A stretch of 64,000 bases of DNA. Source: Intestinibacter bartlettii (GTDB lineage: Bacteria > Bacillota > Clostridia > Peptostreptococcales > Peptostreptococcaceae). The translations under genes were made by a program, and so were the position numbers. Location of the stretch: positions 1-64,000 of the forward strand of contig NZ_JAHLOQ010000017.1 of NCBI RefSeq assembly GCF_018917435.1, given 5' to 3'. Shown here in pieces: positions 16,675-25,246 of the stretch. Every line of letters begins with the position of its first letter. Positions within the stretch are counted from its first letter, which is position 1. The notes below the pieces were generated by a model. It was not told the DNA's origin. It ran no database searches and saw nothing but the letters and a program-made list of their open reading frames with translations.

Positions 16675-16740
16675 AATTAAGTTCTAAATCTAAAGAAATC
16701 TTTATCCTAAATATTTTTAAAGATGTAGATTTCTTTGAAG

Positions 16741-16806
16741 CACATATACGTAAATTATACTTATCCACAATTTTTAAATGAATATAATTTCCTATGTACT
16801 ATAAAA
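16741..16806. repeat. Dispersed imperfect palindrome, full copy A
   Basis: Left arm CACATATACGTAAATTATA (16741-16759) and right arm TATAATTTCCTATGTA (16783-16798) can pair with a three-base bulge. The left arm matches 18 of 19 bases at 32134-32152 and the right part matches 25 of 26 bases at 9808-9833. A consensus DnaA box (TTATCCACA, 16761-16769) lies in the loop. The element sits against the terminator of the minus-strand gene at 16922. Nature unknown: perhaps a small non-autonomous repeat or an RNA element. Confidence 0.5.
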
Positions 16807-16830
16807 AAAGAGGAGCCCGAAGGCTCCCAA
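16803..16830 (-). terminator. Rho-independent terminator with UUCG loop
   Basis: On the minus strand GGAGCC, a TTCG loop and GGCTCC are followed by TCTTTTTTT. This is the end of the GltD-like gene's transcript, about 90 bp after its stop. Confidence 0.9.
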
Positions 16831-16921
16831 GCTTTTAATTTATACACATTAGTCAACATTTTTTTACATTAATATTATACCCCTATAGTGTATAAATAAA
16901 CAGTCTTTTTTTAAATTTTTA

Positions 16922-18232
16922 TTAAAACGTTTTCGCATTTTCTAAACTTTCTAGTTCTTGCATATATTCATCTATTGATTCAGCCACTTTTTTACCTAAA
17001 GCTGTTGCATAGCAAGCAGTTTTGTCAGCTTTTGCTTTGCTTATATCTCCTGCTGCAAAAACACCTTTTACTGATGTATTAAAGTGGTCATCTATAACTA
17101 TCATTCCTCTTTCATCTACATCTACTGGAGCTATTGTTTGGATTGCACCAGGCATTTGACCAACTGCGAATATAACTTTGTCACATTCTACATATAACTT
17201 AGTATCGTCGTCAGTTCCCTTAAATTCCATACCTACTACTTTTCCATCTTCTCCTACTATTCTTACTGAGTCCATCCAGTCGATTATAGGCACTCCCACT
17301 TGTTGAAGGTATTTTAATTCTTTTGCACTTGCAGTCATTTCTTCAATTGAGTTTCTAACCATTATTCTAACTTTTTTGTATCCAGTTAATTTAGCAGTAG
17401 TACCACAGTCCATTGCAACATCTCCACCACCGATTATAACTGCACTTTTTCCTACTTTTATATTACCATCGTTAGCTTTTGCTTCTGATAAGAAACTAAC
17501 AGCATCAGTAACTCCATCTAATTCATGACCTTCTATATTTAAAACTCTACCTATAGTAAATCCAGTGGAAATTAAGAATGCTTTAAATCCTTCTTTTTTC
17601 AAATCTTCTAGTGTTATATCTCTACCAACCATGCAGTTAGTTCTAAATTCTACATCTAGAGATCTTATATATTTTAAATCTTTTTGAATTATTTCCTTTG
17701 GTAATCTGTGTGGTGGTATACCATAACTCAACCATCCACCAACTTCTTTTTTAGCTTCAAACACTGTAACTTCATATCCTTTTTGACCTAAAACAGCAGC
17801 TGCTGCAAGCCCTGCAGGCCCTGAACCTATGATTGCAACCTTTTGGCCAACTTTTTTAGGTTTTATATTCCCACTTGATATGATTTCATCACTTTCATCA
17901 CAATAATCAACTAAGTATTTTTGTATAAAAGGTATCATTATTGGATCTTCACCTAATTTACTATTTCTGCATCCACCTACACAGTAGCTGTCATAAGGGC
18001 AAACTCTTGTACAGATTGAGTAAAATAAAGGATTATTATCTCTTATTAATCCTATTGCTTTATCAAATTGTTCTGTTGCCACTAATTCAACAAACTCTTT
18101 TGGATTACTTCCTATTGGACATTTTTGATTGCAATAAGCCTCTTCACATAATAAACATCTCTTAGCTTCAGCTATAGCTTGCTCTTTCGTAAATTTTTTC
18201 GCAGATTCTGTTAAGTATGTTACCTTCTTCAT
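16922..18232 (-). CDS. GltD-like NAD(P)H-dependent FAD/Fe-S oxidoreductase
   Basis: The N-terminal Fe-S region carries CLLCEEAYCNQKC (C26, C29, C34, C38) and CTRVCPYDSYCVGGC. Two Rossmann motifs follow: FAD-binding AIIGSGPAGLAAAA near 133 and NAD(P)-binding VIIGGGDVAMDC near 267, then the FAD-closing GVFAAGDIS near 395. The layout is that of the glutamate synthase small subunit, also used in dihydropyrimidine dehydrogenase and NfnB-type subunits. No large glutamate synthase subunit is adjacent, so the electron partner is unknown; the neighbouring bifurcating hydrogenase operon makes a redox-balancing role plausible. GGGGTGG ribosome binding site. Own promoter region and terminator. Confidence 0.85.
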   Translation of the reverse strand: MKKVTYLTESAKKFTKEQAIAEAKRCLLCEEAYCNQKCPIGSNPKEFVELVATEQFDKAIGLIRDNNPLFYSICTRVCPYDSYCVGGCRNSKLGEDPIMIPFIQKYLVDYCDESDEIISSGNIKPKKVGQKVAIIGSGPAGLAAAAVLGQKGYEVTVFEAKKEVGGWLSYGIPPHRLPKEIIQKDLKYIRSLDVEFRTNCMVGRDITLEDLKKEGFKAFLISTGFTIGRVLNIEGHELDGVTDAVSFLSEAKANDGNIKVGKSAVIIGGGDVAMDCGTTAKLTGYKKVRIMVRNSIEEMTASAKELKYLQQVGVPIIDWMDSVRIVGEDGKVVGMEFKGTDDDTKLYVECDKVIFAVGQMPGAIQTIAPVDVDERGMIVIDDHFNTSVKGVFAAGDISKAKADKTACYATALGKKVAESIDEYMQELESLENAKTF

Positions 18233-18569
18233 TTTTAACCACCCCTAAATTTAAATATAATAATTTTAAATAAACACTGCCTATTTATTTAAAATCTTCG
18301 AAATGCTAAATACTTTGAAAACGAATTCCCAAATATAAAAAAAATATTTTTCTAAATACCTTAAAAAATATTTATCTAGATATTTTTAAAAGGTATATGT
18401 AATATTTGTCTTTTTATCCATAATACTCTATCTATTATAAATAAAAAAACGTTATCTTAAAACCCCCAAAATATTGAATAATCACCATATTTTAACATTT
18501 TATGTTGTGTATAAATTATATTTAAAATATGATAATTAAAATAAATGTATACAATAACCCAATGCTATA

Positions 18570-18607
18570 AAAAGACAAAGAAGATGATTGAATAATCATC
18601 TTCTTTT
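18570..18607 (-). terminator. Terminator of hydCBA operon
   Basis: AAAGAAGATGATT at 18577-18589 pairs perfectly with 18594-18606; on the minus strand the stem is followed by GTCTTTTT. It lies about 130 bp after the hydA stop. Confidence 0.8.
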
Positions 18608-18651
18608 AAAAAGTATTAAGTAGTTTTGAAATAAATAGAATTATTTAAAGT

Positions 18652-18670
18652 GTTGTTATTTTATAACAAC
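18652..18670. repeat. Perfect 19-bp palindrome downstream of hydA
   Basis: GTTGTTATTTTATAACAAC reads the same on both strands apart from the central base. It resembles a Rex half-site pair (TGTTA...TAACA) but with a three-base centre instead of the usual four between TGTTAW and WTAACA, and it also forms a hairpin in the hydA mRNA tail. Role not clear. Confidence 0.4.
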
Positions 18671-18740
18671 TGTGGTTAATTTGTATATATTATAATTTAG
18701 ACATTTATATCTAAAATCCTTTATTTTTTTCTATAATTTT

Positions 18741-20513
18741 TTATTTTTTTTCATAAACTTTGCTTTTATCAAAATAATGAGTGTGTAGATATTTATGAGC
18801 GTTATGTCCGCCTCTTTCACCTAAGAATTCATCATATAATTTCTTGATGTCTTCATTTTCATGAGATTTACGTTGAGGTTTATTTTTATCTATAGTATAT
18901 AATCCAGCTCCTCTAGCTTTAACTTTTTCATAATCGCCATTAGTAAATGGTTGACCTCCACCGTTTACACATCCACCAGGACAAGCCATGATTTCTATGA
19001 TATGGTATTTAGGTTCTCTACCAGCAGCTAAATCAGCTCTAAGTTCATCCATTAATTTTCTAGCACATCCTAAAGAAGATGCGGCAACAACTCTTACATC
19101 AGTTCCAGCTACGTTAACTGTAGCTTCTTTGATTCCTTCAAATCCTCTAACTGCTTTAAATTCTATAGCATCATCTGATAATTCTTCTTTTGTAACATCA
19201 GTGTATGCAGTTCTAAGTGCAGCTTCAAGAACACCTCCTGTAACACCGAATATATCAGCAGCACCTGTTGAATATCCAAGTGGACTATCGAAGTTTTCTT
19301 CTTCTATATTTTCTAAATCTATACCAGCAGATTTTATCATTCTTGCAAGTTCTCTTACAGTAAGTGATAAATCAGTATCAAGTATTCCATCTTCACCTAA
19401 TTCTTCTCTTTTAACTTCGTATTTTTTAGCAACACAAGGCATTATAGATACGACGCTTACTTCGTCAGGTTTTTTATCTAATACTTTATCTGCAAAGTAA
19501 TATCTAGCTATTGGAGAGAACATACTTTGTGGTGATCTACAAGTTGATAAGTATTTAGTTAAGTCTGGGTATTGGCTTTCGCAGAAGTTTACCCAAGCTG
19601 GACAACATGAAGTCATTATTGGTAAATCTCCACCTTTAGTAAGTCTGTTTACAAATTCATTCGCTTCTTCCATTATAGTTAAGTCAGCTGCAAAGTTTGT
19701 ATCAAATACATAGTCAAATCCTAAAGCTTTTAAAGCTGCAACTACTTTACCAGTAGATATTGTTCCTGGTTTTAATCCAAATTCTTCGCTTATACCTACC
19801 CTTACAGCTGGAGCAATTTGAACCATAACTGGTTTTTCTTTTTGTGCAAGTAATTCCCAAGCTTCGTCTGTGTTGTCTTTTTCAAGTAAAGCTCCTGTTG
19901 GACATACATTTATACATTGACCACAGAATGTACATTCAGTTTTTGCCAAATCAGTTTCAAAGAATGTTCCTATTTCTGTAGAAAATCCTCTGTTAATTCC
20001 TGATAAAACTCCCACAGTTTGAACCTTATTACACATTGTTTCACATCTTCTACATAAGATACATTTGTCATTATCTCTCATTATAGAAAATGAACTATTA
20101 TCTTTAGATTTTTCTAATCTTTCACCTTCAAATCTTATTTTCTTAATTCCAAGTTGAACTGCTATATCTTGAAGTCCACAGCTACCACATTTTGTACAAG
20201 TGTAGCAATCTTGTGGATGGTCAGATAATAAAAGTTCAACAACACCTTTTCTAAATTCAATTATTTCAGGTGTGTTAGTTTGTACTTTCATTCCTTCTTT
20301 TGCTAAAGTTGCACATGATGGCACTAATCTTCCATCTGCATTTACTAGACAGACACGACATGATGCACAACTGTTATCAAATCCTATATCATCTATATGT
20401 AAATAACATAAGTTAGGTATTTTTATATTTACTCTTTTTGCTGCTTCTAATATATTAGTTCCTTCTTCAACGGCAACAGCTTTTCCATTTATAGTTAAAT
20501 TAATTAAACTCAT
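18741..20513 (-). CDS. hydA: [FeFe]-hydrogenase catalytic subunit of bifurcating hydrogenase
   Basis: 590 aa. An N-terminal [2Fe-2S] domain (C36, C49, C52, C67), the His-linked cluster region HPQDCYTCTKCGSC near 96-109, two [4Fe-4S] ferredoxin motifs (CILCRRCETMC and CTFCGQCINVCPTGAL), then the H-cluster signatures TSCCPAWV (L1), MPCVAKKYE (L2) and EIMACPGGCVNGGGQP (L3), and a short C-terminal small-subunit region. It reduces protons or oxidises H2. The three-gene setting with NuoF- and NuoE-like subunits identifies the electron-bifurcating or NADH/ferredoxin-dependent HydABC type. Lies 46 bp after hydB. RBS AAAGGAGGAA. Confidence 0.95.
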   Translation of the reverse strand: MSLINLTINGKAVAVEEGTNILEAAKRVNIKIPNLCYLHIDDIGFDNSCASCRVCLVNADGRLVPSCATLAKEGMKVQTNTPEIIEFRKGVVELLLSDHPQDCYTCTKCGSCGLQDIAVQLGIKKIRFEGERLEKSKDNSSFSIMRDNDKCILCRRCETMCNKVQTVGVLSGINRGFSTEIGTFFETDLAKTECTFCGQCINVCPTGALLEKDNTDEAWELLAQKEKPVMVQIAPAVRVGISEEFGLKPGTISTGKVVAALKALGFDYVFDTNFAADLTIMEEANEFVNRLTKGGDLPIMTSCCPAWVNFCESQYPDLTKYLSTCRSPQSMFSPIARYYFADKVLDKKPDEVSVVSIMPCVAKKYEVKREELGEDGILDTDLSLTVRELARMIKSAGIDLENIEEENFDSPLGYSTGAADIFGVTGGVLEAALRTAYTDVTKEELSDDAIEFKAVRGFEGIKEATVNVAGTDVRVVAASSLGCARKLMDELRADLAAGREPKYHIIEIMACPGGCVNGGGQPFTNGDYEKVKARGAGLYTIDKNKPQRKSHENEDIKKLYDEFLGERGGHNAHKYLHTHYFDKSKVYEKK

Positions 20514-20559
20514 TAATAGATTCCTCCTTTAAACACTTGGTATAAGTACAATATTTGAA

Positions 20560-22446
20560 TTACTCTTTGATTATTGCACCTTTTCTACATTTTTCCATAC
20601 AAGCTCCACATTTCAAGCACTTAGTAGTATCGATAACATGTTTTTGTTTCTTTTCACCAGTGATTGCTTCTGCTGGACAGTTTTTCTTACATAATCCACA
20701 TCCTATACAATCATCAGTTATTACGTAATTTAACATTGCAGTACATTTAGCTGCTGGACATTTTTTGTCTTTAACATGAGCTAAATATTCATCATAGAAA
20801 CAATTTAATGTACTAAGTACTGGGTTTGGAGCACATTTACCAAGACCACATAAAGAAGTATTTTTGATTATTGTAGCTAATGATTTTAAATTAACTAAAT
20901 CTTCTTCTGTACCATTACCTCTACATATTTTATTTAATATTTCAAGTAATCTTCTATTTCCTATACGACATGGAGTACATTTACCACATGATTCATCAAC
21001 TGTAAATTCTAAGAAGAATTTAGATATATCAACCATACAGTCAGTTTCATCTAAAACTAACATACCACCAGAACCCATCATAGATCCTATTGATGCTAAT
21101 GATTTAAAGTCTATTGGAGTATCTAAATCTTTAGCTGATATACATCCACCAGATGGTCCACCTGTTTGAACAGCTTTAAATTCTTTTCCACCAGGGATTC
21201 CTCCACCTATTTCGTATACTATTTCTCTTAAAGTAGTTCCCATAGGAACTTCAACAAGTCCTACGTTGTTTACTTTTCCACCTAATGCGAAAACTTTTGT
21301 ACCTTTTGAATCTTCAGTACCAAATGATGAGAACCACTCAGCACCTTTATTTATTATTGCTGGTATATTACCAAATGTTTCAACATTGTTTACAGTTGTT
21401 GGAGCTTGCCATAAACCGTGTTCAGTTGGGAAGTATTTATTAACTATTGGTTCACCACGATTACCTTCTATAGATTTGATAAGGGCAGTACCTTCACCAC
21501 AGACAAACGCACCAGCACCGTATTTTAATTCTATTTTGAAGTTAAATCCAGTTCCCAATATATTTTCACCTAAAACTCCAGCTTCTTCAGCTTGAGCTAT
21601 AGCTATTTTTAATCTTTCTATTGCAAGTGGATATTCAGCTCTTATATAGATATATCCCATATCAGAGTCTGTTGCATACCCAGCTATTGCCATAGCTTCA
21701 AGTACACTATGTGGGTCACCTTCAAGAAGTGATCTATCCATGAATGCACCTGGGTCACCTTCGTCTGCATTACAGACAATATATTTATGTCCATTTAATC
21801 TTGGGTTTTCGGCAGCTGCTGCCCATTTTAATCCTGTTGGGAATCCAGCTCCACCACGACCTCTAAGTCCTGATTTTTTCATTTCGTCTATTACACCTTG
21901 TGGAGTCATTTCTTCTAGACATTTAGCAAGTGCTAAATAACCGTCGTTTGCGATATATTCTGAGATGTCTTCTGGGTTTATATGACCGCAGTTTCTTAAA
22001 GCGACACGAAGTTGTTTTTTATAGAATTGCATATCTTCATGTTTTTGAACTTTTTTATAATCAAGTGCAGGTTCTTCAAATAATAATCTTTCTACTACTT
22101 CATTTCTTCCTATATGACTTTCAACTATTTCTTTTGCGTCATCTGGTTTAACATGAACGTAAAATACATTATCAGGATAAACTTTAACTATTGGCCCCAT
22201 TGCACAGAAACCAAAGCATCCTGTTAAATGTACCATTGCGTGGTCTTCAAGACCTGCTTTTTTTATTTCTTCTTTTAGATTTTCTATAATTAGTAAACTT
22301 TCTGAGGAAGTACATCCAGTACCTCCACAGACAAGTATATCTCTTTTATCAGGTATAGCATCAGTATGATTTTCTCTTAAATCAAGAATTGGTTTGTATT
22401 CTTTTACAGCTTCTTTTAACTCAGCTATTGAATTTAATTTTTTCAT
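20560..22446 (-). CDS. hydB: Bifurcating hydrogenase NADH/FMN subunit (NuoF-like)
   Basis: 628 aa. A thioredoxin-like [2Fe-2S] domain (CGGTGCTSS near 37-45 and CFGFCAMGP near 77-85), then the NuoF core with GLRGRGGAGFPTGLKW (NADH and FMN binding), CNADEGDPGAFMDRSL, ESCGKCTPCRIG (4Fe-4S), and a C-terminal two-cluster ferredoxin domain (CIGCGLCKKNC and CLKCGACMEKC). This is the site where NADH electrons enter or leave in HydABC. Twelve bases separate it from hydC; AGGAGGG precedes the ATG. Confidence 0.94.
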   Translation of the reverse strand: MKKLNSIAELKEAVKEYKPILDLRENHTDAIPDKRDILVCGGTGCTSSESLLIIENLKEEIKKAGLEDHAMVHLTGCFGFCAMGPIVKVYPDNVFYVHVKPDDAKEIVESHIGRNEVVERLLFEEPALDYKKVQKHEDMQFYKKQLRVALRNCGHINPEDISEYIANDGYLALAKCLEEMTPQGVIDEMKKSGLRGRGGAGFPTGLKWAAAAENPRLNGHKYIVCNADEGDPGAFMDRSLLEGDPHSVLEAMAIAGYATDSDMGYIYIRAEYPLAIERLKIAIAQAEEAGVLGENILGTGFNFKIELKYGAGAFVCGEGTALIKSIEGNRGEPIVNKYFPTEHGLWQAPTTVNNVETFGNIPAIINKGAEWFSSFGTEDSKGTKVFALGGKVNNVGLVEVPMGTTLREIVYEIGGGIPGGKEFKAVQTGGPSGGCISAKDLDTPIDFKSLASIGSMMGSGGMLVLDETDCMVDISKFFLEFTVDESCGKCTPCRIGNRRLLEILNKICRGNGTEEDLVNLKSLATIIKNTSLCGLGKCAPNPVLSTLNCFYDEYLAHVKDKKCPAAKCTAMLNYVITDDCIGCGLCKKNCPAEAITGEKKQKHVIDTTKCLKCGACMEKCRKGAIIKE

Positions 22447-22458
22447 CTAAAGTCCCTC

Positions 22459-22959
22459 CTAACAGCTTAATTCTAAATTTCTATAATTATCTAATATCTT
22501 AGTTACATCATCTGGAGTTGCTTGGCCGTAAACTTTTCCGTTTACAACTACAACTGGTGCAAGTCCACACGCACCGACACATCTTAAACCTTCAAGTGTA
22601 AATTTAAGATCTTCTGTTGTTTCTCCAGCTTTGATTCCTAATTGTTTTTCGAATTCAGCCATTACTTTATCTGAGCCTTTAACAAAGCATACTGTACCAA
22701 GACAGACACTGATTTTGTATTCACCGATTGGGTTTGTTGAGAAGTAAGAATAGAAGCTAACAACGCCGTATACTTTAGAAGGAGATACTCCTAATTTATC
22801 AGCTATATGGAGTTGAACTTCTTTTGGAAGATAACCAAATATCCCTTGGGCTTCTTTAAGTACAAATATTAATGCACTTTCATCAGCTACTTCTAATGAA
22901 TCAATCAAATTGTCTAATTCATCAAATAATTTCCTATTTTGTTCAACAAAATTACACAT
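22459..22959 (-). CDS. hydC: Bifurcating hydrogenase thioredoxin-like [2Fe-2S] subunit (NuoE-like)
   Basis: 166 aa, the normal NuoE/HydC length. The [2Fe-2S] ligands are visible in CLGTVCFVKGSD and CVGACGLAPVVVVNGKVYG. A KEAQGIFGYLPKEVQLHIAD segment and VYGVVSFYSYF are family hallmarks. It carries electrons between HydB and HydA. First gene of the hydCBA operon; GGGGGA precedes the ATG. Confidence 0.93.
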   Translation of the reverse strand: MCNFVEQNRKLFDELDNLIDSLEVADESALIFVLKEAQGIFGYLPKEVQLHIADKLGVSPSKVYGVVSFYSYFSTNPIGEYKISVCLGTVCFVKGSDKVMAEFEKQLGIKAGETTEDLKFTLEGLRCVGACGLAPVVVVNGKVYGQATPDDVTKILDNYRNLELSC

Positions 22960-23418
22960 AAAAATCCCCCTTTAAAAAATTAAACTATACCATCTTTTGT
23001 ATGTTGTTATATATAAAATGGTATTATATGGTTTCTTATGAAATCGTTTTTATTTTAATTTTATACGATTTTTTTTGTTATACCAACATATAAAACTAAA
23101 AAATAAAATTATTATGTTTAAATTTATTTTAAACACCAAAATAATATTTTATCTAAATGCATATAATTTTATTTATATGTATTTAATATATTTTATTTAT
23201 ATGGCATCATAAATAAATTTTATAACTAACTTTCTAAGTATATAATAGTATAAAATCGACTAAATTTGTGCTTTTTTTGAAATTTTTAAAATAAATACTG
23301 TGTTTTGTATTATGTTATTTTCATAACAAAATGTATATACTTTTTTTAAATTTTTTATCTTTTGACAAAAAAATCTTTATCTTAAATCTCATCAAAAAAA
23401 GCTAGCCTAAGCTAGCTT
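22960..23418. other. Long leader/promoter region of hydCBA
   Basis: 459 bp of AT-rich DNA. A TATAAT -10 hexamer on the minus strand lies at 23023-23028, about 65 bp before hydC, but its -35 is weak. A Rex-like palindrome is at 23313-23328. A 31-codon frame starting at 23001 on the plus strand has no ribosome binding site and is not accepted as a gene. Confidence 0.5.
23313..23328. promoter_or_regulatory. Candidate Rex operator
   Basis: TGTTAT-TTTC-ATAACA fits the Rex core TGTTAW-N4-WTAACA exactly. Rex senses the NADH/NAD+ ratio and is known to control hydrogenase and fermentation genes in clostridia. The site is about 354 bp upstream of hydC, farther than expected, so assignment to that operon is uncertain. 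Confidence 0.35.
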
Positions 23419-23421
23419 TTA
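23394..23421 (-). terminator. Terminator overlapping a stop codon
   Basis: AAAAGCTAGC-CTAA-GCTAGCTTTT at 23397-23420 is a perfect stem-loop; on the minus strand it is followed by TTTTTTT. The 3' gene's TAA is part of the stem. Confidence 0.92.
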
Positions 23422-24288
23422 AACATTTTCAAATGTGTAAATAGCATCTATTCTCGTAAGATACAATAAACTATTCTCACATCCTATATATTTCGCATAT
23501 TTTTGTAGTTTTTCTCTTGAAATATCTAAGTCCCTTGTGTCATTATCTACAAGTTCTTGTACATACATATCCATCAAATACTCTTTATATGGTCTTATAT
23601 CATATCCAAGATATTGTGTAAGTCTTTCTATCTCACGTCCAAAATCTCCATCTTCTTTTACTAAATACTCATAGACATCTTTTCTATAAGGATTAGCCAT
23701 TATAATTTTTTGTACTATTTTTGCACTATCTGGTTTACTTATAAATCCATCTTTATAATTATTAAAAAGTGCATTTGATTGTTTTATAGATTCAGCATCT
23801 ATATATGATTCTACATCTTTTACGCCAAATTCTAAAAGTGCATCTATAACAGCCATGTGTATATTAAAGCAATCTCTATATAAACTTCTTGATAGCTTAT
23901 CTACTAATGGTTTTATATCAAATAATTTAGATACATTTCTCTTATCTTTCATAGAATTTTTTTCTTTTAGAGCATTGTTGAATATTATCTTAAAGTCAAA
24001 ATATTTTTCACAATATTTTTCTTTAAATATATTAAAATCTACAACAATTACATTGTAACTTACTAATATTTCTACACCTTTTTTTACAGCTTCATCAACT
24101 AATTTTTCTGCATACACTAAGTATTTATCATTAAGTCTTCTAAGTGTAGTTAAATTTTCATTGCAGTATTTTTTAAATTCTTCACTCGCTTCTTGAGCAT
24201 ACTCTAAAAATATTTTTCGTATAGTATTGTAGTTATCTCTTTGTTCGTCGAATTTTACCATTGCCCCGTTTATATCAAACACGATCAT
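23419..24288 (-). CDS. Uncharacterised helical protein, paralogue of 595-aa protein (289 aa)
   Basis: Cytosolic and helix-rich, starting MIVFDINGAMVKFDEQRDNY. It parallels the N-terminal half of the 595-aa protein at 905-2692: a FKEKYCEKYFDFKIIFNNAL block, CFNIHMAVIDALLE, and KIIMANPYRKDVYEYLVKED then EIERLTQYLGYD. It lacks the linker and membrane anchor of that protein. The ATG at 24288 is preferred because AAGGAGG lies nine bases upstream; an earlier in-frame start at 24396 has no such site. It lies 161 bp downstream of the DUF554 gene. Function unknown. Confidence 0.7.
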   Translation of the reverse strand: MIVFDINGAMVKFDEQRDNYNTIRKIFLEYAQEASEEFKKYCNENLTTLRRLNDKYLVYAEKLVDEAVKKGVEILVSYNVIVVDFNIFKEKYCEKYFDFKIIFNNALKEKNSMKDKRNVSKLFDIKPLVDKLSRSLYRDCFNIHMAVIDALLEFGVKDVESYIDAESIKQSNALFNNYKDGFISKPDSAKIVQKIIMANPYRKDVYEYLVKEDGDFGREIERLTQYLGYDIRPYKEYLMDMYVQELVDNDTRDLDISREKLQKYAKYIGCENSLLYLTRIDAIYTFENV

Positions 24289-24449
24289 AGCAGCAACCTC
24301 CTTGTAAAAATATTTACAATTTTTTCTCACTATTACTATATTTGATTTTATGGCCTGTTTTCCTTTTAAATACAAAATTTGTCTAAAACTTTTCAATACG
24401 TATTACTAAATTCTACAAAAACTTTTACCTTTCTACTATTTAATAAGTA

Positions 24450-25181
24450 TTATATTACTCCTAAAATACCAAATATTATCGGTACAAACATTGCAGGAAG
24501 TAAGTTGGCTACTTTTATATTTGATTTTAGTAGCATGTTTACACCAAGTGCCAAAATAAGCAAACTACCAACAGCATTCATCTCTGTTATTACAGCAGTT
24601 GATAAAACGCCTTTTAACAAGAATGCTCCACTTGCTATAAGCCCTTCATATAATAAAACTGCTACTGCTGATAAAAGTACACCTATTCCCATAGTTAGTG
24701 AGAATAAAAATGAAGAAACGCCATCTAAAGCAGATTTTGCAAATAAAGTGTCGTTATTTCCAAATAACCCACTATTTAAAGCTCCAACTACCGCCATTGC
24801 ACCTACGCAAAATAGCAAACTAGCTGAAACAAATCCTTGCGATATAGATACTTTTTCACTAGAAGTATCTTCCTTGCCTTTGTTTAGTCTTTTTTCTATC
24901 TTGTCTCCAAGTCCATTAAGTCCTTTATCTATGTCAATAAGCTCACCTATAAGCGCTCCAACAACCATTGACACTATGCATACGAGCACATGTTGACATT
25001 CTAGTGCCCCACTTATCCCCATATAAATTATGCAAAGTGACAGTCCCGACATTATAGTGTCGCTTACTTTTTCTACTCTATTATTTTTGTCAAATTTTAA
25101 TATTAAGTTTTTCAATAATAATGCAGCTAAACTTGCTCCTACTATTGTTATACTATTTACAATAACCCCTAGTCCATACAT
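24450..25181 (-). CDS. DUF554 family membrane protein
   Basis: 243 aa with about seven hydrophobic segments. MYGLGVIVNSITIVGASLAA and GALIGELIDIDKGLNGLGDK followed by a short charged loop are typical of DUF554 (YdfK/YqgA-like) proteins. The family is of unknown function, thought to be a membrane transporter. GGGGGA precedes the ATG. Confidence 0.88.
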   Translation of the reverse strand: MYGLGVIVNSITIVGASLAALLLKNLILKFDKNNRVEKVSDTIMSGLSLCIIYMGISGALECQHVLVCIVSMVVGALIGELIDIDKGLNGLGDKIEKRLNKGKEDTSSEKVSISQGFVSASLLFCVGAMAVVGALNSGLFGNNDTLFAKSALDGVSSFLFSLTMGIGVLLSAVAVLLYEGLIASGAFLLKGVLSTAVITEMNAVGSLLILALGVNMLLKSNIKVANLLPAMFVPIIFGILGVI

Positions 25182-25246
25182 ATTATTTCCCCCTGTTAAG
25201 TTATTCTTTTGTTAATAAATTATTAATTATTTATCCTTAAATCTAA

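Larger units (their letters stand above)
18233..18740. other. Intergenic region with palindromes between hydA and GltD-like gene
   Basis: 508 bp holding, in order: an AT-rich leader with the near-palindrome ATACCTTAAAAAATAT...ATATTTTTAAAAGGTAT at about 18355-18392, the hydA terminator at 18570-18607, and the 19-bp palindrome at 18652-18670. The promoter of the GltD-like gene must lie in the first part. No ORF is convincing. Confidence 0.5.

Noticed and set aside
23001-23096. 31-codon plus-strand frame upstream of hydC
   Set aside because: No Shine-Dalgarno, and the sequence is more likely promoter and leader DNA.
24379-24996. 205-aa plus-strand frame
   Set aside because: Lies antisense within the DUF554 gene; no ribosome binding site and proline/threonine-rich shadow composition.
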